From: Nitrospinota bacterium
GTDB lineage: Bacteria > UBA8248
DNA: 6,833 nucleotides
NCBI GenBank assembly: GCA_029937135.1
Contig: JAPYQX010000161.1
Coordinates: 1 to 6,833 of the forward strand
Direction: 5' to 3'
The notes beneath the pieces were generated by a model, which was given only the letters and a program-made list of their open reading frames with translations, did not search any database and had not been told where the DNA came from. How positions within the stretch are numbered: position 1 is the first letter of the stretch; every line of letters starts with the position of its first letter. A program made the translations under genes and the position numbers. Below, piece after piece: positions 1 to 5,861 of this stretch.

Positions 1-73
1 GGGCGGCGCCCGCCGGCGCCGCCGGGAGGACGAATACCCCGAGCAGGAGAATCAGGCAAGCGGCTTTTTTCAT
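1..73 (-). CDS. N-terminal signal peptide of an exported protein (partial, runs off left edge)
   Basis: Read leftward from an ATG at 73-71, the frame stays open to the window edge and encodes about 24 residues. They form a textbook Sec signal peptide: a short basic n-region (MKK), a hydrophobic core (CLILLLGVFVL), then a Pro/Ala/Gly-rich stretch (PAAPAGAA) suited to signal peptidase I. A Shine-Dalgarno-like AAGAAGG lies about 7 nt upstream of the ATG, which supports this start. The mature protein is outside the window, so its function cannot be stated. The Cys at residue 6 sits before the hydrophobic core, not after it, so this does not look like a lipobox. The gene is divergent from the M24 metalloenzyme gene. 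Confidence 0.7.
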   Translation of the reverse strand, partial: MKKAACLILLLGVFVLPAAPAGAA

Positions 74-115
74 CTCCCGGCCTTCTTTGATCGAAATAGA
101 TGGGTTAGCATCGTA

Positions 116-124
116 ATTCTAGCA
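116..124 (-). promoter_or_regulatory. Candidate extended -10 promoter for the leftward exported protein
   Basis: On the minus strand the sequence reads TGCTAGAAT, a TGN extension followed by TAGAAT (5 of 6 matches to the sigma-70 -10 box). It lies about 43 nt upstream of the ATG at 73, which would leave a short leader. No good -35 hexamer is visible at the usual distance, but extended -10 promoters can do without one. This is a motif match only. Confidence 0.3.
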
Positions 125-199
125 CAGGGGGGCGGCGGGTTCCGGTTCGCGGAGCCGCCGCGGCATTTATTCTTTTTTTAAATCGGGAGAATGAGGAAA

Positions 200-1414
200 A
201 TGGTGGATCTCGGCGATCACGGTTTGATGGGAGTGGACTGGGAGGAGCGAATCAATTTCGCAAGGATGCGCGAGGAGCGCCTCCAGCGGGCGAAAGATGC
301 GCTGGACGCATCTGACGTTGATGCTCTCTTTGTTTTCCGGACGGAGGACTGCCGCTACCTGACGGGGTTCCGGTCCCACCTTCATCCGACGGCCTCGCTC
401 GGCATGGCGGCCTGCGTCCTGGCCAAGGGTGGCGATCCCTATATCTTCAGCATGGACGACGACCATGTTCACGCCCGGATGACCTGGCTCGACTCCGAGC
501 AGATTCAGAAGCGGGCGAACCTCCGCGACATCTCGGCGGTGCGGGATTGGGCCAAGCGGGTGGAGGGGCTCATCGGCAATCTCGACGGAAAAAAAGTGGG
601 TGTCGATCTCTGGAGTCCGTCGATCGAGGCGCGTCTCAAGGAGGCCTTCCCCAAAACCGAGTTCGTGGACGGCTATGAAGTACTGATGAAGGCGAAGGTT
701 ATCAAGACCCAGGACGAGATTCAGTGCATGAAGGCGGCGACGGTATTCACCGAAGCAGCGATGGAGGCCGCGCTCGACTTCCTGAAGCCGGGGGTGAAGG
801 AGTGCGAGGTGCTCGCCGTCGCCTGGCAGACGATGACCGCCCTGGGCAGCGAGTGGACCCAGTGCGCCAACATTGTCTGCTCGGGTCCCTACACGGCGCC
901 TTACAGGCGGCTGACCTCGGACCGCATCATCCGCACGGGTGATCCCGTCATCATCGACATCGGCGGTTGCTTCAACGGCTACTGGGGCGACTTCACCCGG
1001 ACCTGGATATGCGGCGACATCGCTCCGACCAAGGAGCAGATCGAATGGCACATGAATAGCTACAACGCGGTATGGGACTCATGCGGAGCCTCGAAGCTAG
1101 GCAACACCACCCTTGATGTCTACAAGGCGGCCGAGCCCTATGTCCTCGATAGCCTGGGACATGGCTCGGGGACGAACCCCTGGGAGCTTCCCTACTTCAG
1201 CCCGGCGGCCTACGACGATCCTCTCGATCTCGAGGAGGGGATGACCTTCAACCTTGAGCCCTATGCGGGCAAGGTGGGCGTCGGCGGCTTCCGGCTGGAG
1301 AACAACCTCGTCGTGACCAAGGATGGGCCTGACATCTACACGCCCTATCCCTACGATGAGCGCCTCGTTACCGACGTTCATCCTCTCGACACCTCGACCG
1401 GGCGGACGCGCTAA
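200..1414 (+). CDS. M24 family metallohydrolase (Xaa-Pro peptidase-like, atypical active site)
   Basis: This is a two-domain protein of about 404 residues. The N-terminal creatinase/prolidase-like domain spans roughly residues 20-160, and the C-terminal pita-bread M24 domain spans roughly 165-390. All five dinuclear metal ligands are present in order: D253 (in IDIGG), D264 (in GDFTRTW), H321 (in LGHGSG), E353 (in FNLEPYAG) and E367 (in GFRLENN). The spacing 11-57-32-14 fits M24. The histidines that normally surround the metal site are missing: the usual PH motif before the first Asp reads APYRR, the residue 7 after the metal His is W328, and the residue 4 before it is D317. The stretch between the second Asp and the His is also a little shorter than in prolidases. 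I therefore infer a cytoplasmic hydrolase, not a proven proline peptidase. The ATG at 200 is preferred, with GGAG 10 nt and GAGG 3 nt upstream. An ATG at 191 adds three residues but sits right against the GGGAGA. A terminator follows the stop, so the gene is probably monocistronic. Confidence 0.88.
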   Translation: MVDLGDHGLMGVDWEERINFARMREERLQRAKDALDASDVDALFVFRTEDCRYLTGFRSHLHPTASLGMAACVLAKGGDPYIFSMDDDHVHARMTWLDSEQIQKRANLRDISAVRDWAKRVEGLIGNLDGKKVGVDLWSPSIEARLKEAFPKTEFVDGYEVLMKAKVIKTQDEIQCMKAATVFTEAAMEAALDFLKPGVKECEVLAVAWQTMTALGSEWTQCANIVCSGPYTAPYRRLTSDRIIRTGDPVIIDIGGCFNGYWGDFTRTWICGDIAPTKEQIEWHMNSYNAVWDSCGASKLGNTTLDVYKAAEPYVLDSLGHGSGTNPWELPYFSPAAYDDPLDLEEGMTFNLEPYAGKVGVGGFRLENNLVVTKDGPDIYTPYPYDERLVTDVHPLDTSTGRTR

Positions 1415-1439
1415 CGGGGCTTTAGGAAAAAAATCGGGT

Positions 1440-1480
1440 AAAAAAAGAGGGGGAGCTCGCCGGCTCCCCCTCTTTTTTTT
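1440..1480. terminator. Strong bidirectional intrinsic terminator
   Basis: A perfect 10-bp stem, GAGGGGGAGC (1447-1456) paired with GCTCCCCCTC (1463-1472), encloses a 6-nt loop. It is flanked by seven A (1440-1446) on the left and eight T (1473-1480) on the right. Each strand therefore gives a GC-rich hairpin followed by a U-run, and the A/T flanks can lengthen the stem. It lies between the convergent M24 gene (stop at 1414) and the secreted Ig-like gene (stop at 1517), where it can serve both. Confidence 0.92.
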
Positions 1481-1516
1481 CGTCCCTTGCCCAGTTGTGT
1501 GTTAATTTTTTGCGGG

Positions 1517-2098
1517 CTAATTCACTTTGCGATCATCTTCGCCGTCCCCGCCCAAATCGTCCTCGGAGCGAATCGGAAAGTCCACCTGACCGAATACCGG
1601 ACCCGTGGCGAGGGCCGGGGGCGGGACGAACTTGTCCCTGGGCCCGAAGGGGTCGAGGATGAACTCGAACTTTTTCGAGTTGCTCGTGTTTCCGGCACGG
1701 TCCTCCACCCACACCTCGGCTGTGCCGTAGATGACGCCCGTTTGCGTGCTGCTGCTCGCGAGCGTCGTCCAGGTCAGGACGGATCCTTGTATCTTCTTCA
1801 TCGGACGGTCGAGCAAAAGAGGGAGGCTGATGTAGTCGTCGCCCAACTGGGAAAAAGAGACATAAATTTTGTCCACATCGCCGTCCGGGTCCGAGGCGCG
1901 GATGTATATTTTCCACAACTCGCCGATGCCGATTTCCTTCTGGGCGGAGACTGCCTCGATGACGGGCTCGTGGGCTTTTCCGACCGGTCCCTCCTGGGGG
2001 GGGAGAATAAACGGAAGGAATGCTTTCGCCGAACCGGCGGCCAGAAGAAATATTGTCGCTCCCAAAACCAGGGAGCGAAGAGTGAATTTTAGAGTCAT
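1517..2098 (-). CDS. Secreted protein with one Ig-like beta domain and acidic tail, function unknown
   Basis: The product is a 193-residue exported protein. Residues 1-26 form a Sec signal peptide: basic MTLKFTLR, a hydrophobic core, and an AKA cleavage motif before F27. Residues about 44-148 look like a single beta-sandwich domain of the bacterial Ig/cadherin-like type. The visible signs are the acidic loop D70-P-D-G-D74, which resembles calcium-binding turns in such domains, alternating hydrophobic strands, and the D-R-A-G-N turn at 133-137, common near the end of bacterial Ig-like repeats. The C-terminus is Pro-rich and then acidic (SEDDLGGDGEDD), with no membrane anchor or sorting signal seen. 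The start is supported by a GGAGG 7 nt upstream of the ATG. The gene stands alone, shares a terminator with the M24 gene, and has no enzymatic motif. A role in the cell envelope or an extracellular structure is likely but not demonstrable from sequence. Confidence 0.75.
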   Translation of the reverse strand: MTLKFTLRSLVLGATIFLLAAGSAKAFLPFILPPQEGPVGKAHEPVIEAVSAQKEIGIGELWKIYIRASDPDGDVDKIYVSFSQLGDDYISLPLLLDRPMKKIQGSVLTWTTLASSSTQTGVIYGTAEVWVEDRAGNTSNSKKFEFILDPFGPRDKFVPPPALATGPVFGQVDFPIRSEDDLGGDGEDDRKVN

Positions 2099-2191
2099 TT
2101 TTTCGCCTCCATTTTTGTCATCCGGCGGGAAAACCCCGCATACTTATTAGACACCAAATCCGGGCTGAATGTTCCATCATTTTGACGGTTT

Positions 2192-2211
2192 AATGTGGCG
2201 CGCATCACAAA
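2192..2211. promoter_or_regulatory. CRP/FNR-family-like operator palindrome
   Basis: The core reads TGTGG, six bases, TCACA (2194-2209), preceded by AA and followed by AA. It differs from the symmetric CRP core TGTGA-N6-TCACA at one half-site position. It is about 95 nt upstream of the secreted Ig-like gene and about 310 nt upstream of the moaB-type gene, so it could serve either. This is a motif match to a known family of sites; whether this organism has a CRP-like regulator cannot be seen here. Confidence 0.4.
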
Positions 2212-2281
2212 TTCGATTTTTCACCCGAAGTCAGGATCGGCGCTCTCCCTGTTTTGTCTAACAACCGGGCGTGCGGGTTCA

Positions 2282-2300
2282 TTTCACGAAACCCGTGAAA
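2282..2300. promoter_or_regulatory. Perfect inverted repeat, possible operator
   Basis: TTTCACG (2282-2288) and CGTGAAA (2294-2300) form a perfect 7-bp inverted repeat around a 5-nt spacer. The size and symmetry suit a dimeric transcription-factor site. It directly adjoins, and overlaps by a few bases, the tandem-repeat block that starts at 2298. There is no T-run, so it is not a terminator. Confidence 0.35.
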
Positions 2301-2365
2301 ATCGCCGGGAGCCACAAATATTCGGAAGCCTCAAATATTCGGAAGCCGCCAATATTAGGGAGCGC
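2298..2365 (+). repeat. Degenerate 17-bp tandem repeat, four units
   Basis: The two central units, at 2315-2331 and 2332-2348, are identical in 16 of 17 positions (CAAATATTCGGAAGCC plus one variable base). The flanking units at 2298-2314 (11 of 17 matching) and 2349-2365 (weaker, with AATATTAGGGAGC) stay in exact phase. Each central unit contains the palindrome AATATT. The array lies upstream of the moaB-type gene, and the period of 17 argues against a protein-coding repeat. Confidence 0.6.
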
Positions 2366-2453
2366 AGACTCGGAAATAATGGAATCCGCCGGAGCCACGG
2401 CCATTGCCCGGCGGTGGCGGTTCGGCTAGGTTTGGGGCGTCAGGAAACGAACC

Positions 2454-2469
2454 GGCCCGCCAGCGGGCC
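2454..2469. promoter_or_regulatory. GC-rich hairpin in the moaB leader
   Basis: GGCCCGC (2454-2460) and GCGGGCC (2463-2469) form a 6-7 bp stem with a very short loop, about 50 nt before the moaB start. It has no following T-run, so it is not a terminator. It could be a leader structure or an operator half. The evidence is the symmetry alone. Confidence 0.3.
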
Positions 2470-2518
2470 TTCCCATTCGACGGAATCCCCATTTACCGGA
2501 ATCGAGGACGAACAGACC

Positions 2519-3076
2519 ATGACCCAGGGCCCATCCCGTGATGAAGTCGCCGCCGCGGCGGCGAAGAAAACCTTTGAGGAGCACCGGGCCGAGGGTCCGG
2601 ACGCCGTCGTCTGCGTAATCGTTACGGTCAGCGACACGCGCACCGAGGAGACCGATACGAGCGGAAAACTCATAGCCAACATGCTCATCGATTGTGGCCA
2701 CCGGGTCGCCTTCACCCGAATCGTCAAGGACGACGCCGGCCAGATACGCGGAGCGCTCGAGGAGGCCTGCGGCGACTCCGAGGTCCAGGTCGCCATCACC
2801 AACGGCGGGACCGGCATCACCTCCCGGGATACGACTTACGATGTCGCCCTCTCGATGATCGAAAAGGAGATGCCCGGCTTCGGCGAGTTGTTCCGCTATC
2901 TGAGCTATCTCGAGATCGGCACCGCGTCGATCCTCACCCGCGCCACCGCCGGCACCTGCCGGGGTACGATCATCATGACCCTTCCCGGCTCCGGGAACGC
3001 CTGCCGCACCGGCATGGAGAAGATCATTCTTCCCGAAATCAGCCACATGGTCCGCGAGGTGTTGAAGAAGGGTTGA
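2519..3076 (+). CDS. moaB: MoaB/MogA-family molybdopterin-binding protein (molybdenum cofactor biosynthesis)
   Basis: This is a 185-residue protein of the MoaB/MogA fold, close to the usual family length. Visible family motifs are VTVSDTR (35-41), DTSG (46-49), the molybdopterin-binding block NGGTGITSRD (95-104) with the catalytic-type Asp at 104, and LPGSGNACRT (155-164). The segment FGELFRYLSYLEIGTA and the ACRTGMEKII ending resemble MoaB more than MogA. In organisms lacking MogA, proteins of this type adenylylate molybdopterin before molybdate insertion. In E. coli, MoaB is not the main enzyme for that step, so the exact role here is inferred. The chosen ATG at 2519 has a GAGGA about 10 nt upstream and places the first conserved strand near residue 30, after an Ala/Lys/Glu-rich leader. 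The frame continues open upstream, but that stretch looks non-coding. No other moa/moe genes lie in the window. The gene converges on the EamA gene with only 26 nt between stops and no terminator hairpin. Confidence 0.88.
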   Translation: MTQGPSRDEVAAAAAKKTFEEHRAEGPDAVVCVIVTVSDTRTEETDTSGKLIANMLIDCGHRVAFTRIVKDDAGQIRGALEEACGDSEVQVAITNGGTGITSRDTTYDVALSMIEKEMPGFGELFRYLSYLEIGTASILTRATAGTCRGTIIMTLPGSGNACRTGMEKIILPEISHMVREVLKKG

Positions 3077-3102
3077 TATAAAGAGTTGATACAGCTAACC
3101 GC

Positions 3103-3984
3103 CTACCTCGCCAGCGTGAGAAGGATGAGCCCGGTCGCGACGAGGGCGGCGCCGAACAGTTTCTGGCGCTGTCCGCCTTCTTTCAGGAGGAAGACGCCGA
3201 GCCCGGCGGCGAGAATAACGCTCACCCCGCGTGCCGCGACGACGTAGCTCACCTTGCTCATTTGAAGGGCGAACAATAAAAGACCGTAGGACCCCATCAT
3301 GAACGCGCCGGCCGCGAGGACGTTCAAGAGCAGTCTTCTATCCCTGACAATCGACCGGGCCAGTGCCGCGCCCGCGCCGTTGAGGTGGAAAGGGGCGACA
3401 AACAGAATGGTCAGGACGTTCATGATGTAGAGATAGATTTCCGGCGAAACCCGGGTGACGCCCACTTTGTCCACGACGGAATAGAGAGCCGTCATCAGCC
3501 CCGTGGCCAGCGCCCACCCGACAGCCGCTCCGCGCCCCTTCCGGAAGGAAAAGCGCCAGCCGCTGTCTTCGCCGGGCTCCAGGTGGGCGGCGAGAATCCC
3601 GGCGGTGATGAGGACAATCGCCAGGCCACCCATGTAAGAAATGCGCTCGCCCAGGAAGAGGGCCGCCGTGGCGGTGACCATGAGGGGGGCCGAGCCTCGT
3701 GCCAGCGGATAGACCTTCGAGAGTTCCCCGGTCCGGTAGGCCATGCCGAGGGTGGAGATATAGAAGGCATGGAGAACCCCGGTGGCCAGGAGGTAGATCC
3801 ATGCGTCCGGGGCGAATTTCGCGGATGGGAGCCGGTAGAGGAAGATAGGGGCATAAACGAGGAGTGAAGCCGTCATCACGCACCAGATCATGGCGTGCGG
3901 TTCGTCGCTTCCCTTGGCGAAGTAGTTCCAGCTTGCGTGCAGGAGAGCCGATATCAGGACGAGACCGAGCGGAATGAGTTCCAA
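3103..3984 (-). CDS. EamA/DMT-superfamily inner-membrane transporter
   Basis: With the TTG start at 3984 the product is 293 residues, typical for EamA transporters. It shows ten hydrophobic segments, roughly at 3-22, 30-50, 61-82, 97-112, 117-134, 152-170, 182-200, 218-240, 245-268 and 275-292. These form two EamA repeats; the family's GER/KEGG-type ends after the fourth and ninth helices are visible as FLGER (110-114) and FLLKEGG (265-271). The charged loop EPGEDSGWRFSFRKGR (136-151) separates the repeats. The substrate is unknown; such proteins export or exchange amino acids, metabolites or drugs. The frame extends upstream to an ATG at 4134, but that adds 50 hydrophilic residues, lacks a ribosome site at its Met codons, and would overlap the coaD promoter region. 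The TTG has GGAGAG 7 nt upstream. The gene is divergent from coaD and convergent with moaB. Confidence 0.85.
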   Translation of the reverse strand: MELIPLGLVLISALLHASWNYFAKGSDEPHAMIWCVMTASLLVYAPIFLYRLPSAKFAPDAWIYLLATGVLHAFYISTLGMAYRTGELSKVYPLARGSAPLMVTATAALFLGERISYMGGLAIVLITAGILAAHLEPGEDSGWRFSFRKGRGAAVGWALATGLMTALYSVVDKVGVTRVSPEIYLYIMNVLTILFVAPFHLNGAGAALARSIVRDRRLLLNVLAAGAFMMGSYGLLLFALQMSKVSYVVAARGVSVILAAGLGVFLLKEGGQRQKLFGAALVATGLILLTLAR

Positions 3985-4056
3985 CGGTAATCTCTCCGGG
4001 AGTTGGGGAATCCGTTTTGACGCCCCGAGGGGCATTCGTTCAGGAGCACCGGCAAG

Positions 4057-4084
4057 TTGACACATCGCTCGGGAAAAGACTAAT
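4057..4084 (+). promoter_or_regulatory. Candidate sigma-70 promoter for the coaD cluster
   Basis: A perfect -35 hexamer TTGACA (4057-4062) is followed by 16 nt and ACTAAT (4079-4084, 4 of 6 to TATAAT), or alternatively by 18 nt and TAATTT. It lies about 70 nt upstream of the coaD ATG, in the gap between divergent EamA and coaD genes. The -35 is convincing and the -10 mediocre. An A/T-rich stretch at 4108-4115 (TTTATATC) is a possible alternative -10. Confidence 0.45.
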
Positions 4085-4153
4085 TTGCCCCGTTTTCGGT
4101 ATGGGTTTTTATATCCCGAATCAGCTCGTATCACGGAAAAGGTCTGAAATCAT

Positions 4154-4645
4154 ATGGTGCGTCAGGCGGTCTATCCCGGAACTTTCGATCCTCCCACGAA
4201 CGGGCATATCGACGTTATCCAGCGAAGCCTCCGGGTTTTCGACAAGGTGTTTGTCGCCGTTACGCTGAACCCGGATAAGACCCCGCTCTTCTCCTTCGAG
4301 GAGCGGAAAAAGTTTTTTCTCGACGAGTTGGGCGCTTCCGAGAATCTTGAAATCGTGGGATTCGAGAAGCGGCTCCTTGTCGATTTCGCTGTTGAACTCG
4401 GGGTGAACGTCATTATTCGGGGCATCCGGGCGGTGAGCGATTTCGACTATGAATTCCAGATGACGCTCATGAACCGGCAGCTGAACGACAAGGTCGAGAC
4501 CGTGTTCCTGATGCCCAGTGAACAGTACAGCTTCCTCAGTTCGAGTCTAGTCAAGGAAGTCGCCTCATTCGGCGGCAACGTGAGCCACCTCGTCCCCTCT
4601 AGTGTGTTCGAGGCGCTCACCAGCCGTTTCAAACGACCCAACTAG
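4154..4645 (+). CDS. coaD: Phosphopantetheine adenylyltransferase
   Basis: CoaD catalyses the reversible transfer of AMP from ATP to 4'-phosphopantetheine, giving dephospho-CoA, the penultimate step of CoA synthesis in the cytosol. The product is 163 residues, the normal length. It has the nucleotidyltransferase signature YPGTFDPPTNGH (7-18) with T10 and H18, then K42, the IRGIRAVSDFDYE block (88-100) with R89, R92 and E100, and the ISSS-type loop FLSSSLVKEVA (127-137). All key residues known from the E. coli enzyme are in place, so it should be active. AAAAGG about 11 nt upstream of the ATG is a moderate ribosome site. The gene appears to head a four-gene rightward unit, with the aminotransferase 19 nt downstream. 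The common neighbour rsmD is not next to it. Confidence 0.97.
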   Translation: MVRQAVYPGTFDPPTNGHIDVIQRSLRVFDKVFVAVTLNPDKTPLFSFEERKKFFLDELGASENLEIVGFEKRLLVDFAVELGVNVIIRGIRAVSDFDYEFQMTLMNRQLNDKVETVFLMPSEQYSFLSSSLVKEVASFGGNVSHLVPSSVFEALTSRFKRPN

Positions 4646-4649
4646 GTCC

Positions 4650-4662
4650 GGGGGAGTCCCCC
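4650..4662 (+). promoter_or_regulatory. Hairpin covering the aminotransferase ribosome binding site
   Basis: GGGGG (4650-4654) and CCCCC (4658-4662) can pair around a 3-nt AGT loop, two bases before the aminotransferase ATG. The left arm and loop are the Shine-Dalgarno sequence itself (GGGGGAG, with GGAG 8 nt from the ATG). Ribosomes finishing coaD at 4645 would be expected to open the structure, so the arrangement suggests translational coupling. The pairing is read directly; the regulatory role is inference. Confidence 0.45.
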
Positions 4663-4664
4663 TA

Positions 4665-5861
4665 ATGAAGCTCGCATCGCGTATGGGCAAGCTGCCCCCC
4701 ATTCCCACTCTTGCCATGAACACCAAGGCCGCCGAACTGCGCGAGCAGGGCGTGGACGTTATCTCGTTCGCCGCCGGAGAGCCGGATTTCGACACCCCCG
4801 ATCACATCAAGGAGGCCGCCGCGAAAGCCCTGCGCGAGGGCAAGACGAAATACACGCCGGTGAGCGGGGTGTTGCCCCTCCGGAAAGCGATTTGCAACTG
4901 GGTGGCCGAGAACAAAGGGGTCACCTACGAGCCCAACGAGGTTATCGTCACCGTCGGCGGAAAACAGTCGGTTTTTAATGTGCTCCATGTTCTCCTCGAG
5001 GAGGGCGACGAGATTGTGATCCCGGCGCCGATCTGGGTGGCCTACGCTCCTGTGGCGACGCTGGCCGGGGCGAAGGTGGTCGCCGTCGAGACGAGCGAGG
5101 AGAACGGTTTCAAAATGACGCGCGAGCAACTCGCCGCCGCCCTCACGCCGCGCACGAAGATCGTGGTGATCAACAGCCCCTGCAACCCGTCGGGGTGCGT
5201 TTACACCCGCGCCGAGATCGAGGGGATTGCCGAGGAGGTGCTCGCCCATCCGCAGGCGATGGTTCTATCCGACGAAATCTACGGCAAGATTCTCTACGAC
5301 GGGGAGGAGCATATCTCCATTGCCAGCCTCTCGCCCGAGATGAAGGCGCGGACGTTGCTGCTCGACGGTTTCTCGAAGACCTACGCCATGACGGGATGGC
5401 GGATGGGCTACACCTGCTCCTCGCGCGAGATCGTCAAGGCGATGGACACCCTCCAGGGTCAGAGCACGAGCAACATTACCTCCTTCGCCCAGTGGGGGGG
5501 GATCGCCGCCCTCGAGGGGCCGCACGATTTCCTGAGTGGATGGGTCGCCGAGTACGACCGGCGGCGGCAGGCGATAGTCGAGGGCATGAACGCCATCGAC
5601 GGCCTCTCGGTCGTCATGCCTAAGGGTGCCTTCTACGTCTTTCCGCGCATTAGCGATCTTTTCGGGCGCCATGGCCCGGCCGGGGAGCTCAAGAATTCGG
5701 TGGACATCGGCATCTACTTCCTTGAGCAGGCCCAGTGTGCCGCCGTACCTGGCGCCGGGTTTGGCGACGACCGATTCATCCGCTTCTCCTACGCGACATC
5801 CCTTGAAAATATAAAAGAGGGGCTTGAGCGTCTCCGGGCGGCGGTAAGCCAGCTCGGCTAA
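4665..5861 (+). CDS. PLP-dependent class I aminotransferase, aspartate aminotransferase type
   Basis: This is a fold-type I aminotransferase of 398 residues, the usual length for the bacterial AspB/AspC-like branch. It transfers an amino group between aspartate or glutamate and 2-oxo acids. Some members of this branch also act on prephenate, which cannot be decided here. Visible landmarks are FAAGEPDFDTP (35-45), KYTPVSG (62-68), the W124 region (APIWVAY), SPCNPSG (171-177) with N174, SDEIY (202-206) with D203 and Y206, the PLP lysine K238 in GFSKTYAMTGWRMGY, R246, and the carboxylate-binding R373 in FIRFSYA. All are intact. The ATG at 4665 is chosen because GGGGAG lies 8 nt upstream and MKLASRMGKL matches the family N-terminus. 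The frame runs 21 codons further upstream but only by overlapping coaD. The stop TAA shares its last base with the next gene's ATG. Confidence 0.95.
   Translation: MKLASRMGKLPPIPTLAMNTKAAELREQGVDVISFAAGEPDFDTPDHIKEAAAKALREGKTKYTPVSGVLPLRKAICNWVAENKGVTYEPNEVIVTVGGKQSVFNVLHVLLEEGDEIVIPAPIWVAYAPVATLAGAKVVAVETSEENGFKMTREQLAAALTPRTKIVVINSPCNPSGCVYTRAEIEGIAEEVLAHPQAMVLSDEIYGKILYDGEEHISIASLSPEMKARTLLLDGFSKTYAMTGWRMGYTCSSREIVKAMDTLQGQSTSNITSFAQWGGIAALEGPHDFLSGWVAEYDRRRQAIVEGMNAIDGLSVVMPKGAFYVFPRISDLFGRHGPAGELKNSVDIGIYFLEQAQCAAVPGAGFGDDRFIRFSYATSLENIKEGLERLRAAVSQLG

Larger units (their letters stand above)
2099..2518. other. Intergenic regulatory region of 420 nt between divergent genes
   Basis: This gap separates the leftward secreted Ig-like gene from the rightward moaB-type gene. 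The moaB reading frame happens to stay open back to about 2195, but the upstream part lacks a ribosome site, has repeat units of 17 nt (not a multiple of three), and encodes no recognisable sequence. I therefore treat it as non-coding. It contains a small hairpin GCGGG/CCCGC (2125-2139) in the leader of the leftward gene, a CRP-like palindrome, a second palindrome, tandem repeats and a GC hairpin near moaB; the last four are listed separately. A TTGACG at 2182-2187 could be a -35 box, but no convincing -10 follows it. Confidence 0.6.

Noticed and set aside
131..180. GC-rich inverted segment followed by a T-rich run, terminator-like.
   Set aside because: The T-run begins about 12 nt after the best stem (CGGTTC/GAGCCG), the stem is short, and no rightward gene is seen ending before it. 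It is more likely just the leader of the M24 gene.
167..1051. Long open frame on the minus strand opposite the M24 gene.
   Set aside because: It is the antisense shadow of a GC-rich coding frame. The plus strand carries a clear M24 domain with all metal ligands, while the minus product has no recognisable sequence.
2195..2518. In-frame upstream extension of moaB beginning at an ATG at 2195.
   Set aside because: It has no ribosome site, its start lies inside the CRP-like palindrome, it contains 17-nt repeats, and it would add 108 residues not expected in the MoaB family.
3077..3102. Possible terminator between the convergent moaB and EamA genes.
   Set aside because: The 26-nt gap contains no inverted repeat or T-run. 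Termination must occur elsewhere or be factor-dependent.
3385..3867. Plus-strand open frame opposite the EamA transporter.
   Set aside because: It is hydrophilic, Gly/Arg/Glu-rich shadow sequence. The minus strand encodes ten well-spaced membrane helices.
4602..4664. Upstream extension of the aminotransferase frame into coaD.
   Set aside because: It overlaps the end of coaD, and the family N-terminus and a good Shine-Dalgarno point to the ATG at 4665.
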